A stretch of DNA of 64,000 nt from Mytilus californianus (taxonomy: Eukaryota > Mollusca > Bivalvia > Mytilida > Mytilidae). This document shows, in pieces, positions 20,693 to 35,778 of the stretch. The position numbers and the translations under genes were made by a program. The notes under the pieces are model-generated. The model was not told the DNA's origin. It did no database searches and saw nothing but the letters and a program-made list of their open reading frames with translations. Positions within the stretch are counted from its first letter, which is position 1. Each line of letters begins with the position of its first letter. The stretch covers positions 22,697,732-22,761,731 of the forward strand of contig NW_026262668.1 in NCBI RefSeq assembly GCF_021869535.1, in the 5' to 3' direction.

Positions 20693-23600
20693 TAATAATT
20701 CGTAAAGGTTGGCGAAGTTGGCGAACAGTAATGATTTCGATAATGTTGGCGAAGTTGGCAATCAGTAATGATTTCGTAAAGGTTGGCGAAGTTGGCAAAC
20801 TGTAATTATTTCATAAATGTTGTCGAACAGTGGCGAACTTGACGAACAGTAATGATTTCATAAATGTTGGCGAAGTTGGCGAACAGTATAATGAATTCGT
20901 AAATGTTTGCAAAGTAAGCGAACTGGGCGAACAGTAAGTGTTGGCGACGTTGGCGAATAGTACTGGTTTCGTAAAGATTGGCAACGTTGGCGACATTGGC
21001 GAACAGTAAGGATTTCGTAAAGGTTGGCGACGTTGGCGAACAGTAATGATTTCGTAAAGGTTGGCGACGTTGGCGACGTTGGCAAACAGTAATGATTTCG
21101 TACATGTTGGCGAAGTTGGTGACGTTGGCAAACAGTAATGATTTCGTAAATGTTAGCGACGTTGGCGACGTAGGTGAACATTCACATAATCCTGTACCAG
21201 AATGCAAATACAGTAACTATTGTTGTTATAAAGTAAATACATTTAAGTGAATGAAAATTACAACAAAGTGTGAATATAAAAATAAGGAGATGTGGTATGA
21301 TTGCCAATGAGACAGCTATCCACCAAAGTTCAAATGAAGTGGATGTAAGCAATTATAGGCAACCGTACGGCCTTCAACAATGAGAAAAACCCATACCGTA
21401 TGGTCGGCTAAAAAGGGCCCCGACTTGAAAAATCTGAAACATTTCAATTTGAAAACTAACGTCCTAATTTATAACAAAACAGTTTACGAAAAAAATATGA
21501 CAGATCTGAAACATTTCAATTTGAAAACTAACGTCCTAATTTATAACAAAACAGTTTACGAAAAAAATATGACAGACATGAACCAACTGCAACCACTGAA
21601 CCACAGGCTCCTGACTTGGAACAATCACTTAAAAAATGTGGTGGGGTTAACATGTTTGTGAGCGCTCTACCCTCCCCTAACCTGGGACAGTGGTGTAACA
21701 GTACAACATAAGAACAAACTATAAAAATCAGTTGAAAAAGGCTTAACTCATCAGATGGATACAAATAGAAATACATCTAACAAAAACACAGAGTGGATGT
21801 GGACGGGTACTTATACATCCCAAAAACAAAAAAGACACTAAGTACAGATCTGAGAGTACTCTCAGTTACTGACAGCTTGTTCAAAGCCAATACCAGCTAA
21901 TGAAAAAAAAATCTTGTATCTAATACTTGTTTGTCTTGTTCTAAACAAAGCTTATGGTTACAAATACTGGATTATGTAAAACATATCTAAGTTGATTTAG
22001 TAATATAAATTTCAGCTTCAAATTGCAAACGTTGAAGACGTTGAATGAATGAATGATTGATATATGGTGAACGTTCAGCGACTAATAATATGTGCATATT
22101 AAAGGCAATAAAGTCGAACGAATATGTACAAGAACATTTTACAGGCTGACAATTTAATAGTCCACAGCATCACAGTCTCCAGTTACTTACCCTGAGCAAC
22201 CAAATTTTTGATTTTTCTCATAACATCATTGGACATAGCGAAAATGAAGAACACATCAATTTCAAAGTACATATTTGGTTTGATCGATCGAGGATCAAAC
22301 TCACGAACTCCCTAATATTCAAGATGAGCACACAGCTACGCAAATCACAGATGAAGTGTTCAAAACGCTTGAAAAGCCAAAAACAACCAGTGCATAATAT
22401 TGTTTCCAATGTTTTTTAAAAAGAATGTACAAAACAAACAATAATTCATAAATCGATTAAGTAAATTATGATATGAAAATTAAGCTGGATTTATTTAGGA
22501 ATAAAGTGGGAAAAATTGTAAATTCGACCACGTAACCATCGTTTTTTTTTAATTCTATTATCAGGGAAAGCGTCTCCCGCGTGATTATGTTGGCGTAAAT
22601 ATAAAAAAAGAGATGAGGGCGGGAGAAGAAGGGAAGCTGAGAGGTAGATGAATCCATGCTTGGTGGTGTTTAATTCATGCAAAACCAATACATTTTGTCA
22701 TAAATAAAATAAAGATTGCTGACGTGCAATAGTGTAATGTGCTATAGAATTGCCACGTGTTCAATACTCGAAACATGTAGGAATTTTCCAAACAATTCTA
22801 GAACTAGGGTGGGAATGATTGGCTAACAATAGATATATGGGAGGAGTAAGCAATCCAAATTACTGTTTTAACAGGTTAAGCGATAAACTTCATCCATCAA
22901 TCACTTATACTCATTTCAAATAATAAGTTGTTTTGTGCATAGAGGATAAATTGGAAGTGATAAACAATTAAAAATAGCGGTTAACCGATAAAAATAACGG
23001 TTAACCGATATATAAATAGCGATTATCCGATAAACATAGTGGTTAACCAATAAAAAGCGGTAAACCGACATATAAATAGCGGTTAACAGATAAAAATAGC
23101 GGTTAATCGATAAAAATACCTTTTGAACCAAATGGTACACCATACATCTAAAAACATATGATGTTTAGCGCAGTGAATATGCAAGTATTTCCAAAATTTG
23201 GCAACAGCAAATTTTGAAAAGACTTATTTGTATTTCCTTGCCGATATTAAAGTACTGGCTACTGAGCTAGTGATTCCCTCGCGATCGGGACTAACAGTCC
23301 ACTATCAGTGGTATCGACCCGGTGGAACCATACCAACTACCATTGACTTATCATAAGTGGTTCCCTTTACAATAACCTAAACACAAACTTTAATTTGTAA
23401 ATGTAACAGTTTCAAAGTTAATGAACCATGCTGAGGGGTGGAGCCATATAACCACCATGGAAAAGAGACTTGCAAATGCTAATACATCTGCACACCAAAT
23501 ACCATTGACTTAAAATTAGTGGTTCATCTAAAACTGATCTAATCACAAACTTAAAATATAAACTGTGCAAAAATTTCAGTCAATAGACCATTACTGAGGA

Positions 23601-23772
23601 GGCGAAGCCAAATAATTTCCATGGAAATGAGATGTGTCAATGCTAATCTGCATACCAAATATTATTGACCTTCAACTCGTGGTTCCCCTTAAACTCTTAA
23701 ACTGACATAATCACAAACTAATACATGTAAAGTATGCAAAAAGTTTAAAAGTCAATAGACCATGACTTGGGC

Positions 23773-23795
23773 GGGGGGGGGGGGGGGGGGGGGGG
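23773..23795 (+). repeat. Poly-G tract, 23 G (unit 2)
   Basis: The same site as 6871 in unit 2, expanded to 23 G. It explains most of the 9-bp length difference between units 1 and 2. Confidence 0.9.
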
Positions 23796-24825
23796 ATAAT
23801 CTCAATTGAAATGAGATGTGCAAATGCTAATGCATCTACATAACACACATTATTGACCTACCACCAGTGGATCCTCTTAAACTGACCTTATCACAAACTG
23901 ATACATGTAAAGTAAGCAAAATGTTCAAAGTCAATAGACCACGATTGAGGAGACGGGGCTAAATAATCTCCATGGAAATGAGATGTTCCAATGCTAATAC
24001 AACTGCATTCCAAATAGCATTGACCTACCACTAGTGTTCCCCATAAACTGACCTAATCACAAACTATTAAATTGTTGACGCCGTCGGAAACAGCATACAT
24101 AAGTCTCGCTTTTTTGACTCCATCAAGGCGAGACAAATTCCATATATAGACCTCATTTAGAACCGACAAATGAATGTCTGCACAATAATTATTTGCTATA
24201 GATTATTGCCGTTCTTAGTCTTCAGTAATCAAGAAAAGATTTTTAAAGACCAGGGCCAGTATGCATAAAACATCTTATTAAACCTTAAGTGACCCTTAAA
24301 CTTAGATTTCACAAAGAATTAGATCTTCGCATGTACTCATCCGAGCATATATAATTTCAGAAGTACCGACCCAATGGTAGTAATACCATACACGGTACCA
24401 ATTTTACTGAACGATATGCGCATTTCGACAATAAATGTCTTCCGTGATGTTTAGGGCCAAAAGTTTTAAAAATCCAAAACTTATTGGAAAGATGAAGAGC
24501 ATGTAAACCAAAAATGACTGAACATTTGGACAAATTCAGGCAATGAATCAGATATTTGCATGAGGCAGATATATTCCTTTATCTGAAATTATTTCCAAAA
24601 TTTTGCAACAGCAAATTTTGAAAAGACATTAATTTTGTATTTTCTTGCCAATATCAAAGTACTGGCTACTGAACTAGTGAAAAAGTAATTACAGTAGGTG
24701 TAAAGTGATTAAGTAGATTAATGGCACACGACCTATGGCACAGGACCTGAAAAAAATATTATTTTCTCCTTTTTTTTTCACTTTTACATGCAATTGCATA
24801 ACCCTCCTCCTTTTTTAACCCGGGC

Positions 24826-25980
24826 TGGTACCTGTTTGGTTTCTGTCCCACTGTTTAGGAAGCAGTTGATGGTAAATAGCTGCTTGAATGGTACCTTTAC
24901 CACTTTGAAAGTGCCGTCCATATACCAACATTTGGACTTAGACAGTAATTGTAGTTACTGATCTGTGGCTAAGACTATATATCTTTGACCATTCTTTTTG
25001 ATATCAGCTTTCAGGAAGTTGTCCGGCAGGTAGTATTCTGCAAGATCGAAATCTAGGTGTTTTGGCTCAGGAGGACGATCTTTTTGACGTCTACGATTAC
25101 ATTGTCTTTTTAAATTAGTGATGGCAGGACGACTTGCCTCCGGCAGGTTTACATTAGCATGCGTTGCTAGAATTGTCTTCACAATCTCTGATGATCTAGT
25201 AAAAGCATGGGCTGGTAATGCCGCTTGTGCCTTGACAGTTGATGAAATTGTGGCCGCAACCACTGAACCAGGTGTAGAAGGATGATTATGTGGTACTTTG
25301 CCTGGAACGAATTTGTCACTTATTTGGCTAACCGCTGCTGGACACCTGTTATTTTTACCTCTTACACTACACCACCACCAGGTCTTTTCATTTTGCTGCC
25401 TTTTAACAGTGAAAGAAAAACCATCACTAGAATAAAGCTTATGTTTACCACGTTTGGTACCTTGGTCTAATATCTTGTAAGTAATTGTGGCAGTTGTATC
25501 AATGCCCTCCATAGGGTCGTCAACCGAGCTGTCAGACAGAGACCCTTCGTTGACTGGGACCGGAATAACAAACGAGCGATTGTTAATGTCAAATGTATCG
25601 TCTGCAGCATGGTCCGAGTCAGAGTTGTCTTCGGTTATGACTCTAGGTGGTGGTCGGCGTCTAACAATATAATGATCTGAATCTGAGTCACTGTCCCTGA
25701 AAAGTTTTGGTCTGCCAATAAGTATATCTGGCGAGCTTAACACCGGACCTGTGTCGGAGTCGTTGAAATGGGCTACAGGTATGGCCGGTCTCTGTGAGGC
25801 AATATCATGATCTGATTCGAAATCACTGTATGCTACAAGACTTAGTGGTCTAGGTTGTTGCTCAGTTGGTAAGGGTTGGTCCACAATAAGGCAGTTAGAA
25901 CAACTCCAATCGATATCGGCCTTTGCTTTGGCCGCTTCTCTGTATGCATCTCTGGTAATGCCTGTGTGGCATGTACGATG
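24826..25980 (-). pseudogene. FLYWCH/MULE fragment, unit 2
   Basis: Same fragment and same in-frame TAA (24955-24957) as in unit 1. Relative to unit 1 it has Cys46 to Gly, Asp165 to Asn, and one silent change in the Thr codon of the LATHAN motif. Sharing the stop and both truncation points shows that the gene was already broken before amplification. Confidence 0.85.
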
Positions 25981-28083
25981 CTGTTACAAAATATTCTAAA
26001 TTATTTTTGACTAAAGAATATATCACCATCATGCAAAACTCTGATTCCTTGCCCGAATTTGTATATACTTTGTGTCTTATGGTTTATAAGCTCTTCACTT
26101 TTAGCACGTTTTGGATTTAAAATATTTTGGCTTCATTTATTCTCGAGAAACGCATCTGGTGCAGTAAAATTGGTACCGTTAATGTCATTACTATCACTGG
26201 GTCAATACCGCTGCTGGTGGACTGTTAATCCTTTATCAGGAAGGAATCACAGTCAAGCCCAGTAGCCAGTACTTCGGTATTGGCATGAAAATACGGATAA
26301 AGTGTTTTCAAAATTTGCTGTTGCAAAATTTGGGAAATTATCTAAGATAAAATAATATATCTCCTTCGTGCAAAGCTCTAATTCCTTGCCCGACTTGTCA
26401 ATTTTTTTTGGGGGGTCATTTTTGCTTTATAACCTCGTTATTGTTTTAAAAACTTTTGGTTTTGCAAATATTTTGGCTTCATTCATTGTCGAAATGTGCA
26501 TCTGGTGCAGTAAAATTGGTACCGTTAATGTTTTTACTAACACTAGGTCGATACCTCTACTGGTGGACTGTTAGTCCTCGATGGAAACACTATCCCAGTA
26601 GCCAGTACTTTGGTAATGTCATGAAAATCATGCAAATACGGATATTTTGTTATAAAAAACATATCAAAGATACCAGGCTAATAATTTTGTACGACAGAGG
26701 CGCGTTTTGTCTACAAGACTCATCAATAACGCTCGAAGTTAAAAAGCCAAATTAAGTACGATGCCGAAGAGCTTTGAGGACCCCAAAATTCGAAAGGTTT
26801 TGCCAAATACAGCTAAGGTGATCTATTTCTGGGGTCGAAATTTCATAGTATTTCGAACAATTGAAAGTTTTATAAACAGTTAATATATAAATATGACCAT
26901 ATCAATTATATATCATGTCAACACAGAAGTGCTGAATACTTTTATGGTGAAAATTTTAAAATTATTTTGAATTAGGGAATATATCACCCTCATGCAAAGC
27001 TTTGATTCATTTCCCGACTTTAGCTATACTATCTGTCTCTAATGGTTAATAATCTCTTCACATTTTGAATAAGTTTGGTTTTTCAAATATTTTGGCCTTG
27101 ATGATCAAGGAAGAGACATTTATTGTTAGTTCCCGATCGCGAGAGTATCACTAGCCCATGCAGTATCCAGTACTTCAGCACTGGCATGAGAATACGGATA
27201 TTGTGTTTTTAAAATTTGCAGTCGCAAAATTTTTGATATTATTTAAGATGAAGGTATATATCTCCCACATACAAAGCTCTGATTCCTTGTCGGGCTTTTA
27301 TATTTTATGTCATTTTTGGTTTATAGGCTGTTCATTTTTTTAATAAGCTTTTGAAATTGAAAGTTTTTGGCTTCGGGCATTACTGAAGACATGCATTGTC
27401 GAAATGCGTATCTGGTGTAGTATAATTTGTACCGTTAATGTTGTACTACAACAAAGTCGAAAACTTTGCTGATGGACTGTTAGTCCCCGAGGTTATCACT
27501 AACCCAGTAAAAAGTAAAATCACAAAAATACCGAACTTCGGTGAAAATTCAAAACGGAAAGTCCCTAATCAAATGGCAAAATCAAAAGCTCAAACACATC
27601 AAACGAATGGATAACAACTGTCATATTCCTGACTTGGTACAGGCATTTTCTAATGTAGAAAATGGTGGATTAAACCTGGTTTTATAGTTAGCTAAACCTC
27701 TCATTTGTATGACAGTCTCATAAAATTCCATTATATTGACAATGATGTGTGAACAAAACAAAGAGACATAAAAGGTAAAAATGTCAAAATAGGGGTACAA
27801 CAGTCAAAATTGTATTATAATCTTAATCACTATGAAAACAAAAAAATATGTAACAAATAAACACAAAAAGACATATAGACAAAGCACATAAGCAAAAATG
27901 AAAGACAAGAATACAAAAATTTACCATAGCACAATGACACAATGACGGGATGTATAAGTACCGAGCCACGTCAAATGAATAACCCAAAAAATAGACTAAA
28001 CAGTAAAAGTAATATTCAAAAAGACAAATACAAGAATACTATAACACGTTATTAAGATGATAAGCAACGTCAGTACCCAGAAT

Positions 28084-28239
28084 CTATACTTCAAGACCAT
28101 CGTGTTTTATTTGTGAATTTGATACGGAATATTTATCAACAAGGTCTTGGTACCTTCCGATGAACTTTTTAAGAAAAATAACGAGACGTTCTTTGACATA
28201 CTCCTGGTTCATCAACTTTCTGCTCAGACACTGGTAACG
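28084..28239 (-). pseudogene. Reverse-transcriptase C-terminal tail, unit 2
   Basis: Same 51-codon fragment and truncation as at 11172-11327, followed on the minus strand by the same 3' untranslated end. Confidence 0.55.
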
Positions 28240-29229
28240 TAAGCCAGTACTTCGGTACTGGCATGAAAATATGGATAATGTGTTATTAAAATTTGTGGTT
28301 TTAGTAACAGTAACACACTTTTGGAAATTATTTTAGGAATATACCTCCCTCATGCAAAACTCTGGTTCCTTGTCTGGCTTTGGGTATAAGTTTTGTCTTT
28401 TTGTGTATATAAGCTCATAAGTTTTAGATTTTCAAAATATATTGGCCTCAAGCATCACCCAAGGGACATTTATTGAAAAGCACATATGGTGCAGTAAAAT
28501 TGGTAGCGTTAGAATTCTTTGTAATAATAATTCATGAACTAAAATCTAGACACACCAAGGACCAAGTAAATCTTGAACTAGTTCAGTTGTTTAAGGGGTT
28601 AAGGCCTTTGAAACAAAATAAAAAATAAGATAACCGATTTGATCCTTTAAAATATTTTTTACAATCATCAAAAACAACTTTGATTGGCTCATTATCGATG
28701 CTCACGATTGTCTCTTTGGTATAGTCTTAAATGGGAAAACAGTAAATGTCTTGTAGACATTTCACAAAATTGTGTTTTGCAGCTTTCTTCACAATCAGGG
28801 GAGAAGCGGTGAAAATCTTATAGTTCACCCGTGAGGCATGTATTTGATCTTTAATGAAACCATGTAATGAGTTCTTTGTATATTAAAGGAGAAAGGGAAA
28901 TAAACGTTGATATCAATACCCAAAAAGCAAATGTTAATAATGCAAATGCAAATGATGTTCTGAACTTTCTGTAACTAATCACATCTTTTATTTTATTATA
29001 TGCCTAAAATTCAAATTTGTGTCCAATCTTAAAATCACATTTATATGATAAAAGCCAGCATGCTATCATGATGAGATTCCATCTGGACCCAAAGTATTTC
29101 GTAAAATGAATATTTGTGTAACCATGACCTTAACCTTTTAACATTTTGACTGGAAATTCAACCAGCTGTATATATAAAAATAAGAAGATGTGGTACGATT
29201 GCCAAAGAGACAACTCTCCACCAGAGATC

Positions 29230-31909
29230 AATAAAATGCTCCGCAGGGCGCAGCTTGATACGACCGCAGAGGTCGAACCCTGAACAGTTGGGCAAGTATG
29301 GACACAACATTCAAGCTTGATACAGCTCTGAATTTGGATTGTGATTAAATATTTGACACAGCATAGGTTTCTGACACAGAATGAATGTGGTCTAAGAACT
29401 TAAAATTTTAAATTGAACATTCACCTATTATGGTCCAATATCCAAAATCTAAATACATGGTTAGATTCAGCATATCAAAGAACCCCAAGAATTCAATTTT
29501 TGATGAAATCAAACAAAGTTTAATTTTGGACCCTTTTCACCTCAATGTGGACAAAGTTGATAATGGGGCCCAAAAATCAAAAATCTAAATACATGGTTAG
29601 ATTCAGCATATCAAAGAACCCCATATATTCAATTTTTGTTGAAATCAAACAAAGTTTAATTTTGGACCCTGATTTGGACCAACTTGAAAACTGGGCCCAT
29701 AATCAAAAATCTAAATACATGTTTAGATTCAGCATATCAAAGAACCCTAAGAATTCAATTTTTGTTAAAATCAAACTAAGTTAAATTTTGGACCCTTTGG
29801 ACCTTAATGTAGACCAATTTGAAAACGGAACTAAAAATTAAGAATCTAAATACACGGTTAGATTCGGCATATCAAAGAACCCCAATATTTCAATTTTTGA
29901 TGAAATCAAACAAAGTTTAATTTTGGACCCTTTGGACCTCAATGTGGACCAATTTAAAAACGGGGCCCAAAATCCAAAAAACTTAATACACGGTTAGAAT
30001 CAGCATATTAAAGAACCCCATATATTCAATTTTTGTTGAAATCAAACAAAGTTTAATTTTGGACCCCGATTTGGACCAACTTGAAAACTGGGCCCATAAT
30101 CAAAAATCTAAATACATGTTTAGATTCAGCATATCAAAGAACCCTAAGAATTCAATTTTTGTTAAAATCAAACTGAGTTAAATTTTGGACCCTTTGGACC
30201 TTAATGTAGACCAATTTGAAAACGGAACCAAAAATTACGAATCTAAATACACGGCTAGATTCGGCATATCAAAGAACCCCAATATTTCAATTTTTGATGA
30301 AATCAAACAAAGTTTAATTTTGGACCCTTTGGACCTCAATGTGGACCAATTTAAAAACGGGGCCCAAAATCCAAAAACTTAATACACGGTTAGAATCAGC
30401 ATATTAAAGAACCCAAAGAATTCAAGAATAAAACCCCATTGAAATTGGTCAAGAAATAAGCAATTTATACGAAGTATCTTCTTTTGCACAATACTGTGCA
30501 ATTGAATATTTCTTGCTATTGCGCAATACTGTACAATTGACAATTTCTTGCTATTGTGCAATATTGTGCTATTGGATATTTCTTGCTATTGCACAATACT
30601 GTGCAATTGAAGAGTTCTTGCTATTGCGCAATACTGTGCAATTGAAGATTTCTTGCTATTGTGCAATACTGTGCAATTGAAAATTTCTTGCTATTGCACA
30701 ATACTTATTATATAATAATTTACACATCCTGTTTGGTGAGTATCTCCTACCATATCATTATTATTTGCTTTTAAATATAAAACAGAAATAACCAACTTAA
30801 AATGGAAAATTTTAAAAGAAAAAAAAAAGGAAAAACAGAAAAAAAGGAAAAAAAAAAAAAAAATCCCCCCCCAAATTTTTTGAACCCCCTTATGATTCAT
30901 CACCCCAAAACTCAATCCCAGCCTTCCCTTTGTGGTATGGTACCTTGCAGTACAATTTCAGAGAGATCCATACACTTGAACACAAGTTATTGTCTGGAAA
31001 CTAGAAAAATGCTTATTTGTTGCCCCTTTTTGGCCCCTTATTCCTAAACATTTGAAGCAATTACCCCCAAACTCAATTCCAGCTTTCCCTTTGTGATATG
31101 GAACCTTGTAGTACAATATCAGAAAGATCCATACACTTACACACAAGTTATTATCATGAAACTAGAAAAATGCTTGTTTTTTGCCCATTTTTTGGCCCCT
31201 TATTCCTAATATTTTGAGGCAATTACCCCCAAAATCAATCCCAGCATTCACTGTGTGATATGGAACCTTGTGGTACAATTTCAATGAGATCCATACACTT
31301 GAACACAAGTTATTGTCTGGAAACTAGAAAAATGCTTATTTTTTGCCCCTTTTTGGCCCCTTATTCCTAAACGTTTTGGGCAATTACCCCCAAACTCAAT
31401 TCCAGCTTTCCCTTTGTGATTTGGAACCTTGTAGTACAATTTCAGAAAGATCCATACACTTACACACAAGTTATTGTCATGAAACTAGAAAAATGCTTGT
31501 TTTTTGCCCCTTTTTTGGCCCCTAATTCCTAATGATTTGAGGCAATTACCCCCCAAAATCAATCCCAGCATTTCCTGTGTGATATGGAACCTTGTAGTAC
31601 AATGTCAGAGAGATCCATACACTAACACACAAGTTATGTCTGGAAGTTACAAAAATGCTTATTTTTGGCCCCTTTTTGGCCCCTAATTCCTTAACTGTTG
31701 GTACTATAACCCCCAAAATCAATCCCAAACTTCCTTTTGTGGTATTGAACCTTATGGTAAAATTTCATAGAGATCCATTCACTTAAACTAAAGTTAGAGT
31801 GCGAAAACCAATGTGTCTTCGGACGACGCCGGACGACGCCAGACGACGACGACGACGACGACGCCAACGTCATACCAATATACGACCGCAAAAATTTTTG
31901 CGGTCGTAT
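29230..31909. mobile_element. 2.7-kb tandem-array element, unit 2
   Basis: Same as 12318-14997. Differences are concentrated in the A-rich/C-rich homopolymer stretch near 30820-30872, plus TTGCCCATTTTTTGG near 31184. Confidence 0.7.
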
Positions 31910-33731
31910 AAAAATGACATAGAAGTTAACAACTACGGCCTTCAACAATGAGCAAAACCCATACCGCATAGTAAGCTATAAAAGGCCCCTTAATGACAAA
32001 TGTAAAACAATTCAATTGAGAAAACTAACGGCCTGATTTATGTACAAAACAATGAAGGAAAAACAAATATGATATACAGCAACAAACGACAACCACTGAA
32101 TTACAGGCTCCTGACTTGGGACAGTCACATACAGAATGTGCCGGGGATAATCTAGTTTGAAAACGCCAACCCTCCCCTAACCTGGGATGGCGGTGTAACA
32201 GTACAACATACAACTGTGTCCTTTCATCTATAGGTTTCATTAAATTCCAACAAGTGTACCTATGGTAATTGCAAGGAAAAAGCAAATTGCACTTCTTTTT
32301 TTCATATTTTCAGTCTATTTTTTTTTAAAGGACCATTATGAAGAAATGTAAATAATTGAAACATAAAGAATTGTACATATGATATTTAATATTACTAAAT
32401 ATAAATCATTTTATGGTATACTAAAATGAAGTTTCCCTCAAGAAATTTTAAACGACAGATAAAATTGTTTTGTAAAACTATATTAAAGCGATTCACATAC
32501 ATAAGAAATATTGTAAAAATTAACAACTTCTAAAACATAAAACACATACTTAAATCATAAAAATATGAGATGCTGTTTAAAACGTTACATCTTATAAAAA
32601 CATTTGGATTTATATTATATACAAAATCTTAATCAAAAGCAATAGGTTCACATAGAGTTTAAACAAATAAATAAGAGCTCACAACAAAATGAAAACGATT
32701 CTGTGGAAATACATTTACACACGTCAGAATATCTTAGCATATATCTCTAATACATTACTTGACATGTACATTGATAGGATATAAAGAATATTCACCTCTA
32801 TGTTACTGTACTATGATGTTTGCGATATCAAATGTAAGAGACGAAGCCTTAAAAAATATCGATATAGCACAAGTGACATCAGGGTTTTGATTTGATTTCA
32901 TGAAACTTTAACCCAAATAATATATTTGTCACTATGTACCCCCAAACTTCATCTATAATCCTTACAAAATATTTCCACTGAATGTTTTAAATTTCCATTT
33001 CAAACGTGTATGGTGAATGGTGAACGTTACAGTATATATTGTAATATTTATCTTTACCAAGTGTGAAAGGGTATTGTGTATTATTGTACTTCATGTTAAA
33101 ATGCCAGATTTTGATTGGTTAATACGAGGGTGACAATTTGTTCTATCCCATGGCAAATACTCTATTACCCTTCACGGAGACACTTGATCAAGTGTGCGCT
33201 TTAATTAAATACGGATGATTGTTATGTACACGATGTCATAGTTTATTACTCTGAATTTGAAATTTAATAGACAATAATAACAGAAAATTCAATTTAATAA
33301 TTAAATTAAACAAGCATTCTGAGAGTATTGCATGGCAATACATAGTCCCCTACAGGTTAAAATTTCATTGTACTGTAACAAAATGCTAACTTGTTCTATA
33401 ATTTGTCATGGTGTTAACTTTATAACAAATATCGTCAATATCTTCAAGCATGATGAAAAAAAAAGTGTAGAAAACTGATTATTAGTGAATTTTCTATGTC
33501 CAAGGACCATAACTCTGCATAAAATCATCAGACCGGAACAAAATTCGAACTTGATCTGTAACTTGTCATGATACAACTATATACCAATTATCAAATCAAT
33601 ATTTTCAAGCATGATGAAAAAAAGAGAGGTGAAAGATACCAAAGGGACATTCAAACTCATAAGTCGAAAATAAACTGACAATGCCATGGCTAAAAAAGAC
33701 AAGCATTCTGAGAGTATTGCATGGCAATACA

Positions 33732-34660
33732 TAGTCCCCTATCGGGTAACAATTCATTATACTGGAACAAAATGCTAACTTGTTCTATAACTTGTCATGG
33801 TGTAAACAAATAGAAAATATCAAGTCAATATTTTAAAGCATGGCTAAAAACAGTGTGGAAAACTGAATATATGAGAGAATTTTTTCAAGTCCAAGGACCA
33901 TAACTCTGCACAAAATTATCAGACTGAAACAAAAATTTGAACTTGATCTGTAACTTGTCATGATAAAACTATATACCAATTGTCAATCAATATCTTCAAG
34001 CCAGATGAAAAAAGTGTGGAAAACCTATAACACTCTAACATTAGATATGATGTAATACAATGTATATCTATTTTCGAATTACAATCAAATAAAATTAATA
34101 GTTCCAAATATTTTTTTTTTCATTTGTCACAAACTAATATAGATTTGTAACTTATCTATAAAATGTCAACAACTTTTATCTACACAAAGTAATGTAATGA
34201 AATATATACTTTAATAAAAATAGATTATTATCTAATTTAAGGATTTCACTTAATAAAAAAATATATATATATATATACATGTAGCATTCAGAAAATTAGT
34301 TTATACAAAATAACATATAAACCTGCCACAAAATTCCTCAAACAATTTACCAAATTTTAAAAAATGAGTTATCTCCCTTTGTACAGATATATGGTTTAAC
34401 ATAGTACTCTAACATTAGTTATGGAGTTTTTTATGGACCATAACTCTGGACTAAATCATCAGACCGGAACAAAATTTGAACTTGATCTATAACTTGTCAT
34501 TATAAAACTATATACTAAATATCAAATCAATGTCTTCAAGAACGAAGAAAAAAAGTGTGGAAAACTGAGTTGCCGGACTGACGGATGGACAGACGGACGG
34601 ACAGACAGACGGACAGTGGGCAAACCTAAAGTCCCCTTCGACTTCGTCGGTAGGGGACTA
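33732..34660 (+). mobile_element. 930-bp dispersed element (across units 2 and 3)
   Basis: Same element as at 16820-17749, one T shorter in a homopolymer. It shows the private change GGGTAACAATTC near 33747. Confidence 0.75.
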
Positions 34661-35778
34661 ATAAATGGGGAATGTGTCCATGGGACACAGATGATGCCCC
34701 CGCTTGCATATCATATAAAGTTATAAAGGGACATAACTGAAGAACGGAATAAGTGACGCTACCCAAATTTGTACTTGATCGGAGTTTTGTGTCGATAAGT
34801 ATTGAGTATAAGTTTCATAACATTTGGTTGAAGCAAACTTAAGTTAGAGAACGGAAATGAAAAATTCAGCAATTTTTCCATTTGTAAAGGGGCATAACTC
34901 TAGAACAGTTAAAGGTGTAATACCACCATTGATTTTCCCCTATTAGTCTTTGTTAAATTTGCACTTTTCAAAAAATTGTGCAGAATTTATCTTTGTTTCA
35001 AATAAAGAAATACTTGGCATGAGTAAAGTTTGATCCTGTCCAGTACTATAGAAAAAATTTCACATAACATTTCATTGCATATAAGAAAATAACCATCACT
35101 GGAAGTTAACCAATCAAATTTTCCCCCTTTTTTAACCTGTGTACAAGCTTTAGTAACCATGTAACCTCAAGTTTCCAAAATATTCTATAGAAACCCTAAA
35201 TAAAAAAAAAATGGTGCTTTGAAATACCCAATATATATGTTTATGACCAAGAAATGTTTTACTGCAATGAAATGAAGGATCAATTATCTACAACTGTCAA
35301 ATTCAAGGGAATATTTTTTTTCGACCTATTTTCGACGAATATAGTTCCTTTTAATTAGAGTGTATTTTTTCTTAATTTTTTTTCTTTCCCTTCCTCACTC
35401 ATTTCTTAGGTTTTTTTGGGTGGAAATAAAAGAAGAGAGATGAAATAATCTTTTGGATGTTGTATTTTAACTGATTTTGATATGGAAAGAGTGATTAGGC
35501 CAGGTGCAAAAAGGTGATATTTACAGTTTTCGGAACATCTCTTGACTTGTCCATAGGGGTATGGATGTGTATTGGCTAAATTTGTAAGAGTCATTGGTTC
35601 AATCTTTCTGAAATTTGGATATATTTTTGGACTAGTACTATACATTATACACACAAAAGATTTGACAAAAATGCAAGGTGCAATTTTTTTAATGAAACAA
35701 AACGTTATAAAGAACTAATAGGGGAATTTAATTGTGGTCTGTGGCCTGTACCTTTTGTGTTTTGTAGCTACAAATAAT

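Larger units (their letters stand above)
16904..33815. repeat. Array unit, copy 2
   Basis: Matches copy 1 with an offset of 16903 before the poly-G tract and 16912 after it, because the run is 10 bases longer (23 G), with one A lost elsewhere. It shares several changes with copy 3 that copy 1 lacks, such as the G-containing variant of residue 46 in the FLYWCH fragment. Confidence 0.95.
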